A DNA stretch of 64,000 nucleotides from an uncultured Oscillospiraceae bacterium (GCA_944387015.1 CALXDH010000005.1:1-64000), one strand, 5' to 3'; shown: positions 17,701 through 24,206, counted from the first letter of the stretch. Translations and numbers: made by a program. Notes: generated from the letters alone by a model not told the origin.

Positions 17701-18308
17701 TCGCCATGCGGGACCTGGAGATCCGGGGCGCGGGCAATCTGCTGGGCCCGGAGCAGTCCGGCTACCTCATGAGCGTGGGCTATGATATGTACCTCAAGCT
17801 CCTGGAGGAGGCGGTGCTGGAGGAAAAGGGCGAGGAGAAGAAGGTGGAGACGGAGTGCTCCGCGGACCTCACCATCAACGCCAACATCCCCGAGCGGTAC
17901 GTCCCCGCCCCGGAGCAGCGGATGGACCTCTACCGGCGCATCGCCGCCATCCGGACCAACGACGACGCCTCCGACCTTCTGGACGAGATGCTGGACCGCT
18001 ACGGCGAGGCTCCCAGAAGCGTCCTGGCGCTGCTGGATGTGGCGCTGCTGCGGGCGGCGGCCGCCAAGGCCGGCGTGTGCGACATCACCCAGAAGGGCAG
18101 CACATTGCGCTTCACCCTGGCGGTGTTCCGCCCGGAGGCGCTGGTGGCGGTGTGCGGACTGAGCAAGTACAAGTTCCGCCTCACCCTTTCCGCCGGAGAG
18201 ACCCCCATGCTGACCCTGAAACTCAAGCCCGGCGAGGACACCCTGGAGGCCGCCCTGGCCCTGGTGGAGGATCTGAAGCTGGCCTCGGAGCCGGCCGGGC
18301 AGGCATAA
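14790..18308 (+). CDS. mfd: Transcription-repair coupling factor Mfd
   Basis: Mfd is a DNA translocase that pushes stalled RNA polymerase off lesions and recruits UvrA. The 1172-residue length fits. It has an N-terminal UvrB-like module (to about residue 330), the CarD-like RNAP-interacting domain (YTDLTPGDLVVHEHHGVGRF, about residues 490-555), helicase motif I LLCGDVGYGKTEVA, motif II IDEEQRFGV, motif III LSATPIPRTL and motif VI QIRGRIGRSSRRAYAYL, then the TRCF C-terminal domain. The ATG at 14790 has AAGGAC 8 nt upstream; an earlier ATG at 14748 lacks a ribosome-binding site. Confidence 0.97.
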   Translation: MEQFLKQLHTIPEVAELVRRVEEGGCPVAVTGLQPVHRSCVGAAVALAAERPAVFVCGDEREAQQLRGDLQTLLGTEPVVLLGREWQLRPGAIASRDWERSHLAALYALSRGEAAVTVATADALCARTLPPKLLHSLALTLEVGARADLNELADRLVSAGYTRCQQVEGVGQFALRGGILDVFSPLMDQPVRCEFFDDEIDSMGTFDPGTQRRTKNVTSAQILPAAEVLPHCAPGGLTGLAERLEALAEKLAKKPKTEKTAQQLRQDAEHFRTGAVPGGLDRYLAAVYPEVCTGVDYLPKDAVVFLCESGRVDERVKGTLLQLKQDEESLLTAGLLAGEYARLTLSGEELYAALEEFPVVMEDTLPTSRHPLRPRGLMAVNAKQLSSYGGSLETAVSDLEHYRATGSAVLLLCAGEIRANNLRHLLQERGIPAVLDLAGTAMPAPGEVRITLGALTAGSEWPQLHLAVLTEGQLTTASAGKRQRVKKASNRQKIQSYTDLTPGDLVVHEHHGVGRFVGIQRLPVDGVEKDYIKIDYAGGDCLYVPATQLDLVSKYIGGGEDQERTRLNKLGGTEWAKQKTKAKKAAKDLAKGLIALYAQRQKQPGFAFSPDSTWQREFEESFDFTETDDQLRCIAEIKADMEKPRPMDRLLCGDVGYGKTEVALRAVMKCILDGKQAAILVPTTVLAQQHYATAVSRFRNFPVKIEVLSRFTPAKEQKRILEAAAGGRVDLLIGTHKLLQKNMVFKDLGLLVIDEEQRFGVTHKERLKEMSRQVDVLTLSATPIPRTLNMALSGLRDMSTLEEPPRDRQPVQTYVLEHDWAILEDAMRRELSRGGQIYYLHNRVESIDLTASRIQKMLGPEVRIVVGHGKMSEHELSSVMQAMVDGEADILVCTTIIETGIDISNVNTLIIEDADKMGLAQLHQIRGRIGRSSRRAYAYLTYRRGKVLQETAAKRLAAIREYVEFGSGFKIAMRDLEIRGAGNLLGPEQSGYLMSVGYDMYLKLLEEAVLEEKGEEKKVETECSADLTINANIPERYVPAPEQRMDLYRRIAAIRTNDDASDLLDEMLDRYGEAPRSVLALLDVALLRAAAAKAGVCDITQKGSTLRFTLAVFRPEALVAVCGLSKYKFRLTLSAGETPMLTLKLKPGEDTLEAALALVEDLKLASEPAGQA

Positions 18309-18361
18309 AATGGCACTCTTTGGCATAGGATGGAAGGACATCCTGTGGGAGGAGCCTGAAC

Positions 18362-19423
18362 ATGAGAAGACGACACTTTGCGGCCCTGGGCCTGGCGGTG
18401 CTGCTGGCCCTTTCCCTGGCCGGCTGCGGCGGGGAAAAAGCGGAGGAGGAGCGGACCTCCGGCCTTTACTACGAGGCCTGCGGCATCAGCCCCGACGCGG
18501 TCCTTCTGACGGTGGACGGCCGGGAGGTGCCTGCCTGGCGGTATCTCTACTGGCTGACCTGGGGCTGCGACCAGCTCAGCGAGGCTTATGATGAAGCGGG
18601 GCTGACCCTGGACTGGTCCGAGACGGTGGAGGGCACGGACCTTGCCTCCTATGTCCGCCAGCAGGCGCTGGACAACACGGTGCTCTACGCCACGGTGGAA
18701 AACTGGGCGGAGCAGTACCAGGTGGAGATCACGGAGGCGGACCAGCCGGAGCTGGACAGTCTCTGGGCCAAACAGGCGGAGGAGGCCGGCGGCGAGGAGG
18801 AATACCTTGCCCAGATGGCGGACCGGGGCCTGGAGCGCAGTGAGGCGGAGGCGCTGTGCGCCGACGCCCTCCTCTACCGCAAGCTCTCCCAGCTCTCCGC
18901 CGAGAGCGGCAGCGCCCTGGCACCGGCGGAGGGAGCCGTGGAGGCCTTTGCCCAGGAACAGGGCTATCTGACGCTGGAGTGGCTGACGGTGCCGGTGACG
19001 GACGAGGCGGACCGGGAGAGCTGCCGGGAGCAGGCGGCCTCCCTCTTCTCCCAGATCAACGCCAGCACCGATCCTGCGGCGGCCTTTGCCGCTTTGGAGG
19101 AGACGTACGGCACCGGCGAGGGCAGGCGGACCTTCCTGCCGGGGCGGGGCATCCTGCCGGCGGCGGTGGAAGAGGCCGCCGGGACCCTGGAGGAGAACCA
19201 GTGGAGCGGGATCCTGGAGGCGGACGATGGGTTTTACCTCCTCCTGCGCCGTCCGCTGGATACAGCTGCGGTGGCGGCGGACTATTTCGACAGCCGCCTC
19301 CAGCAGGCTGCCCAGGAAGCGGACATTGTTACGACCTCCGCCTTTGACGCCCTGGAGGTCCCCGCCTTTTACGAGCACCTCACCGCCGCGCGGGATCGTG
19401 CGGAGGAAGACGGCGAAACCTAG
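18362..19423 (+). CDS. Lipoprotein foldase of the PrsA/SurA type
   Basis: The 353-residue product starts with a lipoprotein signal: basic MRRRH, a hydrophobic core and the lipobox LAGC with the lipidated Cys at about residue 22. The mature part has a SurA-like N-terminal helical region (VDGREVPAWRYLYW) and a parvulin-like segment at about residues 195-300, ending in the family-typical GTLEENQWSGILEADDGFYLL. It probably folds exported proteins on the outer face of the membrane. It follows mfd by 53 nt, as in Bacillus-type neighbourhoods. Parvulin active-site residues are not all evident, so isomerase activity is uncertain. Confidence 0.78.
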   Translation: MRRRHFAALGLAVLLALSLAGCGGEKAEEERTSGLYYEACGISPDAVLLTVDGREVPAWRYLYWLTWGCDQLSEAYDEAGLTLDWSETVEGTDLASYVRQQALDNTVLYATVENWAEQYQVEITEADQPELDSLWAKQAEEAGGEEEYLAQMADRGLERSEAEALCADALLYRKLSQLSAESGSALAPAEGAVEAFAQEQGYLTLEWLTVPVTDEADRESCREQAASLFSQINASTDPAAAFAALEETYGTGEGRRTFLPGRGILPAAVEEAAGTLEENQWSGILEADDGFYLLLRRPLDTAAVAADYFDSRLQQAAQEADIVTTSAFDALEVPAFYEHLTAARDRAEEDGET

Positions 19424-19434
19424 GGAATTTTGGA

Positions 19435-19480
19435 AACGCCTTCCTTTTTCGTCAAGTTGACGGAAAAGGAAGGTGTTTTG
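19435..19480 (+). terminator. Terminator after the PrsA-like gene
   Basis: AACGCCTTCCTTTTTCGTCAA pairs with a nearly exact complement ending AAGGAAGGTG and is followed by TTTT. Its T tract overlaps the first Rex-like site of the thiolase promoter region. Confidence 0.85.
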
Positions 19481-19495
19481 TCAAACTTTTAACAA
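19478..19495. promoter_or_regulatory. Rex-like operator 1 upstream of the thiolase promoter
   Basis: TTGTCAA-ACTT-TTAACAA matches the clostridial Rex consensus TTGTTAA-N4-TTAACAA at 13 of 14 fixed positions. Rex senses the NADH/NAD+ ratio and is known to control thl in Clostridium. The site ends 26 bp before the -35 element. Confidence 0.6.
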
Positions 19496-19521
19496 ATTTT
19501 CGGATTTCACACAAAATTGCA

Positions 19522-19550
19522 TTGACGCGGACTGGAAAAGCCTCTATAAT
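19522..19550 (+). promoter_or_regulatory. Promoter of the thiolase gene
   Basis: TTGACG (19522-19527) and TATAAT (19545-19550) are 17 bp apart, close to a perfect sigma-A promoter. The transcript would start near 19557 with a leader of about 160 nt. Confidence 0.88.
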
Positions 19551-19581
19551 CAAATTTGCAGACGGGGTGAAGGAACGTCGT

Positions 19582-19599
19582 TTGTCAAAAATTTAGCAA
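19582..19599. promoter_or_regulatory. Rex-like operator 2 in the early transcribed region
   Basis: TTGTCAA-AAAT-TTAGCAA matches the Rex consensus at 12 of 14 fixed positions and shares its left half with site 1. It lies roughly 25-42 nt after the expected transcription start, where a bound repressor could block elongation. Confidence 0.45.
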
Positions 19600-19717
19600 T
19601 CAAGCTGCTGAGTTTGACACGCATCCGTCCTTCGCCGTTTGTTATGGATACCACGGCAGCGGCGCGGAAAAAGCGTATCGCCTGCCGGTCAAATTTCAGA
19701 AAAAACGGAGGAACATC

Positions 19718-20974
19718 ATGAAAGAGCTTTATGTCGTCAATTGCTGCAGAACCGCCATTGGTTCCTTTGGTGGCTCCCTGAAGAACACTCCCGCTGCCGA
19801 GATGGGCGCCATCGTGGTGAAGGAAGCGCTGAACCGCGCCGGCGTGAAGCCCGAGCAGGTGGACGAGGTCATGTTCGGCTGCATCCTGACCGCCGCTCAG
19901 GGCCAGAACGTGGCCCGGCAGGTCTCCATCAAGGCCGGCATCCCCTACTCCGTTCCCGCCTATACCGTGGGCATGGTCTGCGGTTCCGGCATGAAGTCCG
20001 TCATCGAGGGCGCCCGCTCCATCCTGGCCGGTGACTCCGACGTCGTGGTCTGCGGCGGCACCGAGAACATGAGCGCCGCTCCCTTCGCCTCCATGGATGC
20101 CCGCTGGGGCGCCCGCATGGGTGACAAGAAGCTGGTCGACACCATGATCAAGGACGGCCTGTGGGACGCTTACAACAACTATCACATGGGCACCACCGCT
20201 GAGAACATCAACGACATCTGGGGCATCACCCGCAAGGAGCAGGACGAGTTCGCCGCCGCTTCTCAGCAGAAGGCCTGCGCCGCCCGCGATTCCGGCCGGT
20301 TCGATGACGAGATCGTTCCCGTTCCCGTGAAGGTCAAGAAGGAGATCGTGGAGTTCAAGCGCGACGAGTATCCCAAGGAGGGTGTCACCCCCGAGAGCAT
20401 CGCCAAGCTGCGCGGCGCGTTCCCCGTCGGTCCCGAGTCCCCCAACCCCGAGGTTGTCCACACCTTCGAGCCCAAGGGCATTCAGGATGCTGACGACAAG
20501 GGCACCCAGCGCGTGACCGCCGCCAACGCCTCCGGCATCAACGACGGCGCTGCCGCCATCATCCTGGCCTCCGGCGAGGCTGTGGAGAAGTACGGCCTCA
20601 AGCCCATGGCCAAGCTGATCGGCTGGGGCCAGGGCGGCGTCGATCCCAAGATCATGGGCGTCGGCCCCGTGGTCGCCTCCCGCAACGCCATGGCCAAGGC
20701 CGGCGTGACCATCGACGACATCGACCTGGTGGAAGCCAACGAGGCCTTCGCCGCTCAGTCCATCGCTGTTGCCCGTGAGCTGGGCTTCGACATGAGCAAG
20801 GTCAACGTCAACGGCGGCGCCATCGCTCTGGGCCACCCCGTCGGTGCTTCCGGCGCCCGGATCATCGTCACGTTGCTGCACGAGATGCAGAAGCGTCCCG
20901 AGGCCAAGAAGGGCCTGGCCACGCTGTGCATCGGCGGCGGCATGGGCACTGCCGTTGTGGTGGAGAAGTGCTGA
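19718..20974 (+). CDS. thlA: Acetyl-CoA C-acetyltransferase (thiolase)
   Basis: The enzyme condenses two acetyl-CoA to acetoacetyl-CoA, the entry step of butyrate or PHB-type pathways. The nucleophile Cys is C88 in VGMVCGSGMKSV. NASGINDGAAA, EANEAFAAQ, GGAIALGHPVGASGARI (catalytic His) and CIGGGMG (second Cys) are all present. The chain is 418 residues, about 25 longer than clostridial thiolases, through an insertion at about residues 228-255 between KLRGAF and the NASGIND block. GGAGGAAC precedes the ATG. Strong promoter, two Rex-like sites and a terminator make it monocistronic. Codon choice suggests high expression. Confidence 0.96.
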   Translation: MKELYVVNCCRTAIGSFGGSLKNTPAAEMGAIVVKEALNRAGVKPEQVDEVMFGCILTAAQGQNVARQVSIKAGIPYSVPAYTVGMVCGSGMKSVIEGARSILAGDSDVVVCGGTENMSAAPFASMDARWGARMGDKKLVDTMIKDGLWDAYNNYHMGTTAENINDIWGITRKEQDEFAAASQQKACAARDSGRFDDEIVPVPVKVKKEIVEFKRDEYPKEGVTPESIAKLRGAFPVGPESPNPEVVHTFEPKGIQDADDKGTQRVTAANASGINDGAAAIILASGEAVEKYGLKPMAKLIGWGQGGVDPKIMGVGPVVASRNAMAKAGVTIDDIDLVEANEAFAAQSIAVARELGFDMSKVNVNGGAIALGHPVGASGARIIVTLLHEMQKRPEAKKGLATLCIGGGMGTAVVVEKC

Positions 20975-21007
20975 GCACCTCCCCGGAGACGGTACATCAC
21001 TGACTGA

Positions 21008-21041
21008 AAAAGAGGGAAGCCATGGGCTTCCCTCTTTTTTT
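21008..21041 (+). terminator. Terminator of the thiolase gene
   Basis: AAAGAGGGAAGCC and GGCTTCCCTCTTT form a hairpin followed by further T residues, 33 nt after the stop codon. Confidence 0.92.
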
Positions 21042-21081
21042 CGTAGGGAAAGCGCACCTCCCTGCCTCCTCCCTGTGGGGG

Positions 21082-21122
21082 AAAAAACCACGCCCGCCGT
21101 GCAGACCGCACGGCGGGCGTGG
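21082..21122 (-). terminator. Terminator of the XRE regulator gene
   Basis: On the minus strand CCACGCCCGCCGTGC and GCACGGCGGGCGTGG form a perfect 15-bp stem followed by six T residues, directly after the stop codon. Confidence 0.93.
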
Positions 21123-21123
21123 T

Positions 21124-21342
21124 TCAGCGTTTGGGATAGGGGCGGGGATCATTGGTGTAATCCACCAGGTAATCCACACTGGTGTGGTAAAACTCTGCCA
21201 GCTGGATCAGAACTTCCACAGGAATGTTGATATTTCCAAGCTCGTAGTCCGAATATGTGGTTTGATGGACCTGTAAAAGTTCCGCAAGCTGTTTTTGCGA
21301 AAGGTTCCGGTCCTCCCGAAGCGCGCGTAAATGATGGAACAT
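21124..21342 (-). CDS. Small XRE-family transcriptional regulator
   Basis: The 72-residue protein is essentially one helix-turn-helix domain: LRALREDRNLSQKQLAELLQ, then VHQTTYSDYELG as the recognition region, and a LAEFYHTSVDYLV third segment, all typical of Cro/CI-like HTH_3 proteins. It has no sensing domain, so it would act as a simple repressor or need a partner. It faces a Cys-rich mini-protein gene across two 21-bp palindromes that overlap both promoters, which suggests divergent autoregulation. Confidence 0.88.
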   Translation of the reverse strand: MFHHLRALREDRNLSQKQLAELLQVHQTTYSDYELGNINIPVEVLIQLAEFYHTSVDYLVDYTNDPRPYPKR

Positions 21343-21366
21343 GATACCACCTCGCGCTCAGTATAC

Positions 21367-21412
21367 AATAAGGGAAATCCCCTTATTGACTTTTAAGGGA
21401 TATACCCTTAAA
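21367..21412. promoter_or_regulatory. Twin palindromic operators in a divergent promoter region
   Basis: Two 21-bp palindromes, AATAAGGG-N5-CCCTTATT (21367-21387) and TTTAAGGG-N5-CCCTTAAA (21392-21412), share the core TAAGGG-N5-CCCTTA, with centres 25 bp apart. They overlap a plus-strand TTGACT (21386-21391)/TAAACT (21409-21414) promoter and adjoin a minus-strand TATACT (21360-21365). They are the natural binding sites for the adjacent XRE protein. Confidence 0.65.
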
Positions 21413-21432
21413 CTGGAGCCGGAGGTGAGCTT

Positions 21433-21609
21433 ATGAACGAGACCTGTGCGAGCTGCAAGTATTTCCGCCGCCACTATGTCAAATTCGGCCGGGGGTACGT
21501 CCCCCTGGACCAGGGGCACTGCGTCCATCCCCGGCTCAAGGACCGCACGGCAGACACCCCCGCCTGCACCCGCTACCGCTGCGGGGAAAAGTCCCGGCAG
21601 GAGTCCTGA
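21433..21609 (+). CDS. Cysteine-rich mini-protein, probable zinc binder
   Basis: The 58-residue product has five cysteines and two histidines arranged as CASC (C5, C8), GHCVHP (H29, C30, H32) and ACTRYRC (C45, C50), the spacing of a small zinc or iron-sulfur knot. The body is basic and aromatic. GGAGGTGA lies 4-5 nt before the ATG, and the predicted promoter places the transcript start almost on that site, giving a very short leader. Its divergent partner is the XRE repressor. I do not recognise a named family and assign no function. Confidence 0.75.
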   Translation: MNETCASCKYFRRHYVKFGRGYVPLDQGHCVHPRLKDRTADTPACTRYRCGEKSRQES

Positions 21610-21616
21610 CCGCCGC

Positions 21617-21652
21617 AAAAAAAGCGGGGGAACAGGATGTGCCTGCTCCCCC
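21617..21652 (-). terminator. Terminator of the arsR-trxB-like-trxA operon
   Basis: On the minus strand CGGGGGAGCAGG and CCTGTTCCCCCG pair around a short loop and run into seven T residues, 17 nt after the trxA stop. Confidence 0.9.
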
Positions 21653-21668
21653 GTCCATGGGCTGTGCG

Positions 21669-21986
21669 TTACAGATTGTTGTCCAGGATGCCGGTGAACA
21701 CGTCGCCGGGCATCACGCCCACCTTGCGGTCAAACTCCACGCCGTTTTTCAAAAACACCACCGTGGGGATGCTCATGACGCCGAACTGGCGGGCCAGCTC
21801 CGGCTCCTCATCCACGTTGACCTTGCCCACCAGCACCTTGCCGTCATATTCCTGGGCAATGGCCTCCACCGTGGGAGAGAGCATCTTGCAGGGACCGCAC
21901 CAGGAGGCCCAGAAGTCCACCATTGCCAGAGGGGCTGCCTGCGTCAGGGAGGCGAATTCCGCCGTCGTCAAATGCTTGATTGCCAT
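21669..21986 (-). CDS. trxA: Thioredoxin
   Basis: Thioredoxin reduces protein disulfides. The 105-residue protein has the active site FWASWCGPCKMLSPTVE, the NVDEEPELARQFGV segment and the cis-Pro loop SIPTVVFLKNG, all standard. It is the last gene of arsR-trxB-like-trxA on the minus strand, 73 nt after the reductase-like gene. The two should work as a pair. Confidence 0.97.
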   Translation of the reverse strand: MAIKHLTTAEFASLTQAAPLAMVDFWASWCGPCKMLSPTVEAIAQEYDGKVLVGKVNVDEEPELARQFGVMSIPTVVFLKNGVEFDRKVGVMPGDVFTGILDNNL

Positions 21987-22059
21987 ACGTTCATACTCCT
22001 TTTTCTTTTTAGTTTAATATAGTCTGGATTTGAAACTGTATTCACCGATCTGTGGATCT

Positions 22060-22875
22060 TCAGGTCCGGCTCTGGGCCACGGCCCAGGCCGCCGCGCTCT
22101 GCCCGGCGATCAGGCCTTCCCCCACCGCCTTGGACACCTGCAGCGGGCCGCCGGTGCAGTCGCCTGCGGCGAAGAGGCCCGGCAGATTGGTGTTCATCCG
22201 GCGGTCTACCGATACGTAGCCGTTCTCCACGGCAAGACCCGGGAACAGGTCCGTGGGCGCCACTGTGGGCCGCAGTAAAAACACGCCGTCCACCGCTGCC
22301 CGTTCGCCGTCGCACACCACCGCCGTCACCTGGGTGTCCCCCTCGATGCGGCAGTCCTTGGGACGGTCGAAGTAGGTCACGCTGCAGCCGATGTCCCGCA
22401 GGAAGTCCGCCTCCCGGCGGGCGCTGTCGCTGTATCCCAGCACCGCCACCGGGCGGCCCCGGTAGAGCATCCCGTCGCAGGTGGCGCAGTAGCTCACGCC
22501 CTTGCCCAGCAGCTCCGCCTCTCCGGGGAACTTCTTCCCCCGGGCCACGCCTGCCGCCAGCACCAGCGCGGAGGCGGCGTACATCTCCGTTCCCACGCTG
22601 ACGTACCACAGCTTGCCGCTGCGGACGGAGGTGAGGACCTTGCCGGTGAGAAATTCCACGCCGGCGCTCTCCGCGTGGCGGCGCATCTGCGTCAGAAGCT
22701 CCGGACCGCTGTGACCCGGCAGACCCAGGTAGTTGTCCACCCGTTCTGCCCGCCAGAGGGGATTTTCCTCCGGCGGATTGGAGACCACCAGCACGCTCCG
22801 TCCCCGGATGCGGACATTCACCGCCGCCGACAGACCCGCCGGGCCTCCGCCGATCACCAGTACGTCATAGGGCAT
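22060..22875 (-). CDS. Thioredoxin reductase-like flavoprotein without NADPH-binding motifs (possibly ferredoxin-dependent)
   Basis: The 271-residue protein has the FAD fingerprint VIGGGPAGLSAAVN at the N-terminus, the redox-active CATC (C130, C133) and the C-terminal FAD motif GLFAAGDCTGGPLQ. The central domain (about residues 112-206) is roughly 30 residues shorter than in TrxB. It lacks a clean GxGxxA (AVLGYSDSA instead) and the HRRxxxR NADPH-phosphate motif (YFDRPKDCR instead). These are the features described for clostridial ferredoxin-dependent flavin thioredoxin reductases. It overlaps arsR by 11 nt and precedes trxA. Confidence 0.85.
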   Translation of the reverse strand: MPYDVLVIGGGPAGLSAAVNVRIRGRSVLVVSNPPEENPLWRAERVDNYLGLPGHSGPELLTQMRRHAESAGVEFLTGKVLTSVRSGKLWYVSVGTEMYAASALVLAAGVARGKKFPGEAELLGKGVSYCATCDGMLYRGRPVAVLGYSDSARREADFLRDIGCSVTYFDRPKDCRIEGDTQVTAVVCDGERAAVDGVFLLRPTVAPTDLFPGLAVENGYVSVDRRMNTNLPGLFAAGDCTGGPLQVSKAVGEGLIAGQSAAAWAVAQSRT

Positions 22876-23164
22876 AGCTGGATACCTCCTCTCCCATCAA
22901 TACCGCTACCAGGCGGGCCGCCTCCGGCGAGGACGCCCGGTAGTAAACCTCGTTGCCGGAGCGCTCCGCGCTCACCAGACCCATCATCCGCAGCTTCTGG
23001 AGATGCTGGGAGATGCAGGACTGGGAGACGCCGGTGAGATGCTCCATGCAGCCCACGTTGTGGCATCCCGTGTGCAGCAGCCCATGCAGCAGCTGCAGCC
23101 GCAGCGGATGCGCCAGCGCCTTGAGCAGCGCCGCCCGCTCCGCATAGTCGATTTGCTGTTCCAT
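22865..23164 (-). CDS. ArsR/SmtB-family regulator of the thioredoxin operon
   Basis: The 99-residue winged-helix protein has KALAHPLRLQLLHGLL, a recognition helix SQSCISQHLQKLRMMGLV and the beta-wing VSAERSGNEVYYRAS, all typical of ArsR. Cysteines C34 and C39 (TGCHNVGC) sit at the alpha-3 position used for metal or thiol sensing in ArsR proteins, with a third Cys (about C53) in the recognition helix. It could therefore sense metals or redox state. ATG at 23162-23164 has GGGAG 6 nt upstream. Its stop overlaps the reductase-like gene, so the three genes form an operon. Confidence 0.88.
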   Translation of the reverse strand: MEQQIDYAERAALLKALAHPLRLQLLHGLLHTGCHNVGCMEHLTGVSQSCISQHLQKLRMMGLVSAERSGNEVYYRASSPEAARLVAVLMGEEVSSYAL

Positions 23165-23184
23165 GAATGCTCCCGCCTTTCTAA

Positions 23185-23239
23185 ACACAACGCGTTTGTG
23201 TGTCCCGTCTTTTTCTTGTTCATTAGCATATCATGATAT
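23185..23239. promoter_or_regulatory. Two palindromes upstream of arsR (candidate operators)
   Basis: ACACAA-CGCGT-TTGTGT (23185-23201) lies in the arsR leader, and the perfect 12-bp palindrome ATATCATGATAT (23228-23239) overlaps a minus-strand TATGCT -10 element (23225-23230). Either could be the ArsR binding site. Confidence 0.5.
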
Positions 23240-23297
23240 TGTGGTGCTGAAAGTCGTTTTTGCAACAGGACAAAAAATTGAGCGGGGGAAAGGCGGG

Positions 23298-23326
23298 TTG
23301 CTTTTAAAGCGGGAGTTTGATACACT
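23298..23326 (+). promoter_or_regulatory. Promoter upstream of rpe
   Basis: TTGCTT (23298-23303) and TACACT (23321-23326) are 17 bp apart. The expected start near 23333 gives a leader of about 214 nt before rpe. Confidence 0.6.
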
Positions 23327-23332
23327 GGATGC

Positions 23333-23546
23333 GGACAAAAAGAGAGCCGGCGGGCGGACCCACCGGCTCCTATATCAAAAGCGGCGGCGCCTCATCCCGG
23401 GAGGGGCGGATGCTGCGCGGAAGTGCGCGCGGGGGGCGACCGGGCCGCTTGGGGTATCCTATGCGCCGCCCGGCGCAACGGTCACAGAGGCTGTCCCCGC
23501 TGCGGAGGGCCAAAGGCGTCAAGGGTCAAGAAAAGGAGCGTTTTTT
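23333..23546 (+). other. Long GC-rich structured leader of rpe
   Basis: No convincing gene occupies these 214 bases. They contain a hairpin GAGCCGG/CCGGCTC (23344-23369), a GCGC-GGAAGT-GCGC hairpin, and a longer helix formed by GACCGGGC with GCCCGG...CGGTC. I compared it by eye with the TPP, THF, SAM, FMN, cobalamin, glycine, lysine, ZTP and T-box consensus and found no match. The function of the leader is unknown. Confidence 0.4.
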
Positions 23547-24191
23547 ATGATCAAAATTGCACCGTCCATCCTCTCTGCTGATTTTGCCAATCTGGAACGG
23601 GACATCGGACGCATCGCCAGCGCCGATTACGTCCATGTGGATGTGATGGACGGACTGTTCGTGCCCAACATCTCCATCGGCATCCCGGTGGTGGCGTCCA
23701 TCCGCAAGGTGACGCAAATGCCCCTGGACGTCCATTTGATGATCGTGCAGCCGGTGCGGTATGTGGAGCAGTTCTGCGATGCCGGAGCGGATCTGGTGAC
23801 GATCCATGTGGAGTCGGACACGCCGGAGAAGATCCAGGAGGCCCTGGACAAGATCCACGCCAAGGGCAAGCGGGCGGGCATCGTCCTCAAGCCCGGCACC
23901 CCCGCCGAGGCGGCGCTGCCCTATCTGGAGCAGGTGGAGCTGATCCTGGTGATGACGGTGGAGCCGGGCTTCGGCGGCCAGAAGTTCATGGCCGACCAGA
24001 TGCCCAAGGTCTCCGCCCTGCGCAAATGGATCGACGAGAAGAACCCCGGCTGCGAGCTGGAGGTGGACGGCGGCGTGGGCCCCGACACCTGCGGCACCTG
24101 CATCGCCGCCGGCGCCAACGTGCTGGTGGCGGGCAGCGCCGTCTACAAGGCGGAGGACATCCCCGCCCGGATCGCCCAGCTGCGGGGCTGA
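23547..24191 (+). CDS. rpe: Ribulose-phosphate 3-epimerase
   Basis: Rpe interconverts ribulose-5-phosphate and xylulose-5-phosphate in the pentose phosphate pathway. The 214-residue TIM barrel begins MIKIAPSILSADF, with VHVDVMDGLFVPN, PLDVHLMI, MTVEPGFGGQKF and EVDGGVG, which carry the metal ligands and catalytic Asp residues. The ATG at 23547 is preceded by AAAGGAG. It is followed after 15 nt by a PLP enzyme gene. Confidence 0.97.
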   Translation: MIKIAPSILSADFANLERDIGRIASADYVHVDVMDGLFVPNISIGIPVVASIRKVTQMPLDVHLMIVQPVRYVEQFCDAGADLVTIHVESDTPEKIQEALDKIHAKGKRAGIVLKPGTPAEAALPYLEQVELILVMTVEPGFGGQKFMADQMPKVSALRKWIDEKNPGCELEVDGGVGPDTCGTCIAAGANVLVAGSAVYKAEDIPARIAQLRG

Positions 24192-24206
24192 GAACAGGAG
24201 GATCGG

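Noticed and set aside
14772..18341. 1189-codon frame antisense to mfd
   Set aside because: It mirrors mfd exactly, has no ribosome-binding site and encodes repetitive His/Gln/Gly/Leu-rich protein with no recognisable domain.
23317..23550. 77-codon frame before rpe
   Set aside because: The Arg/Gly-rich product has no family features and no ribosome-binding site; the region looks like a structured leader.
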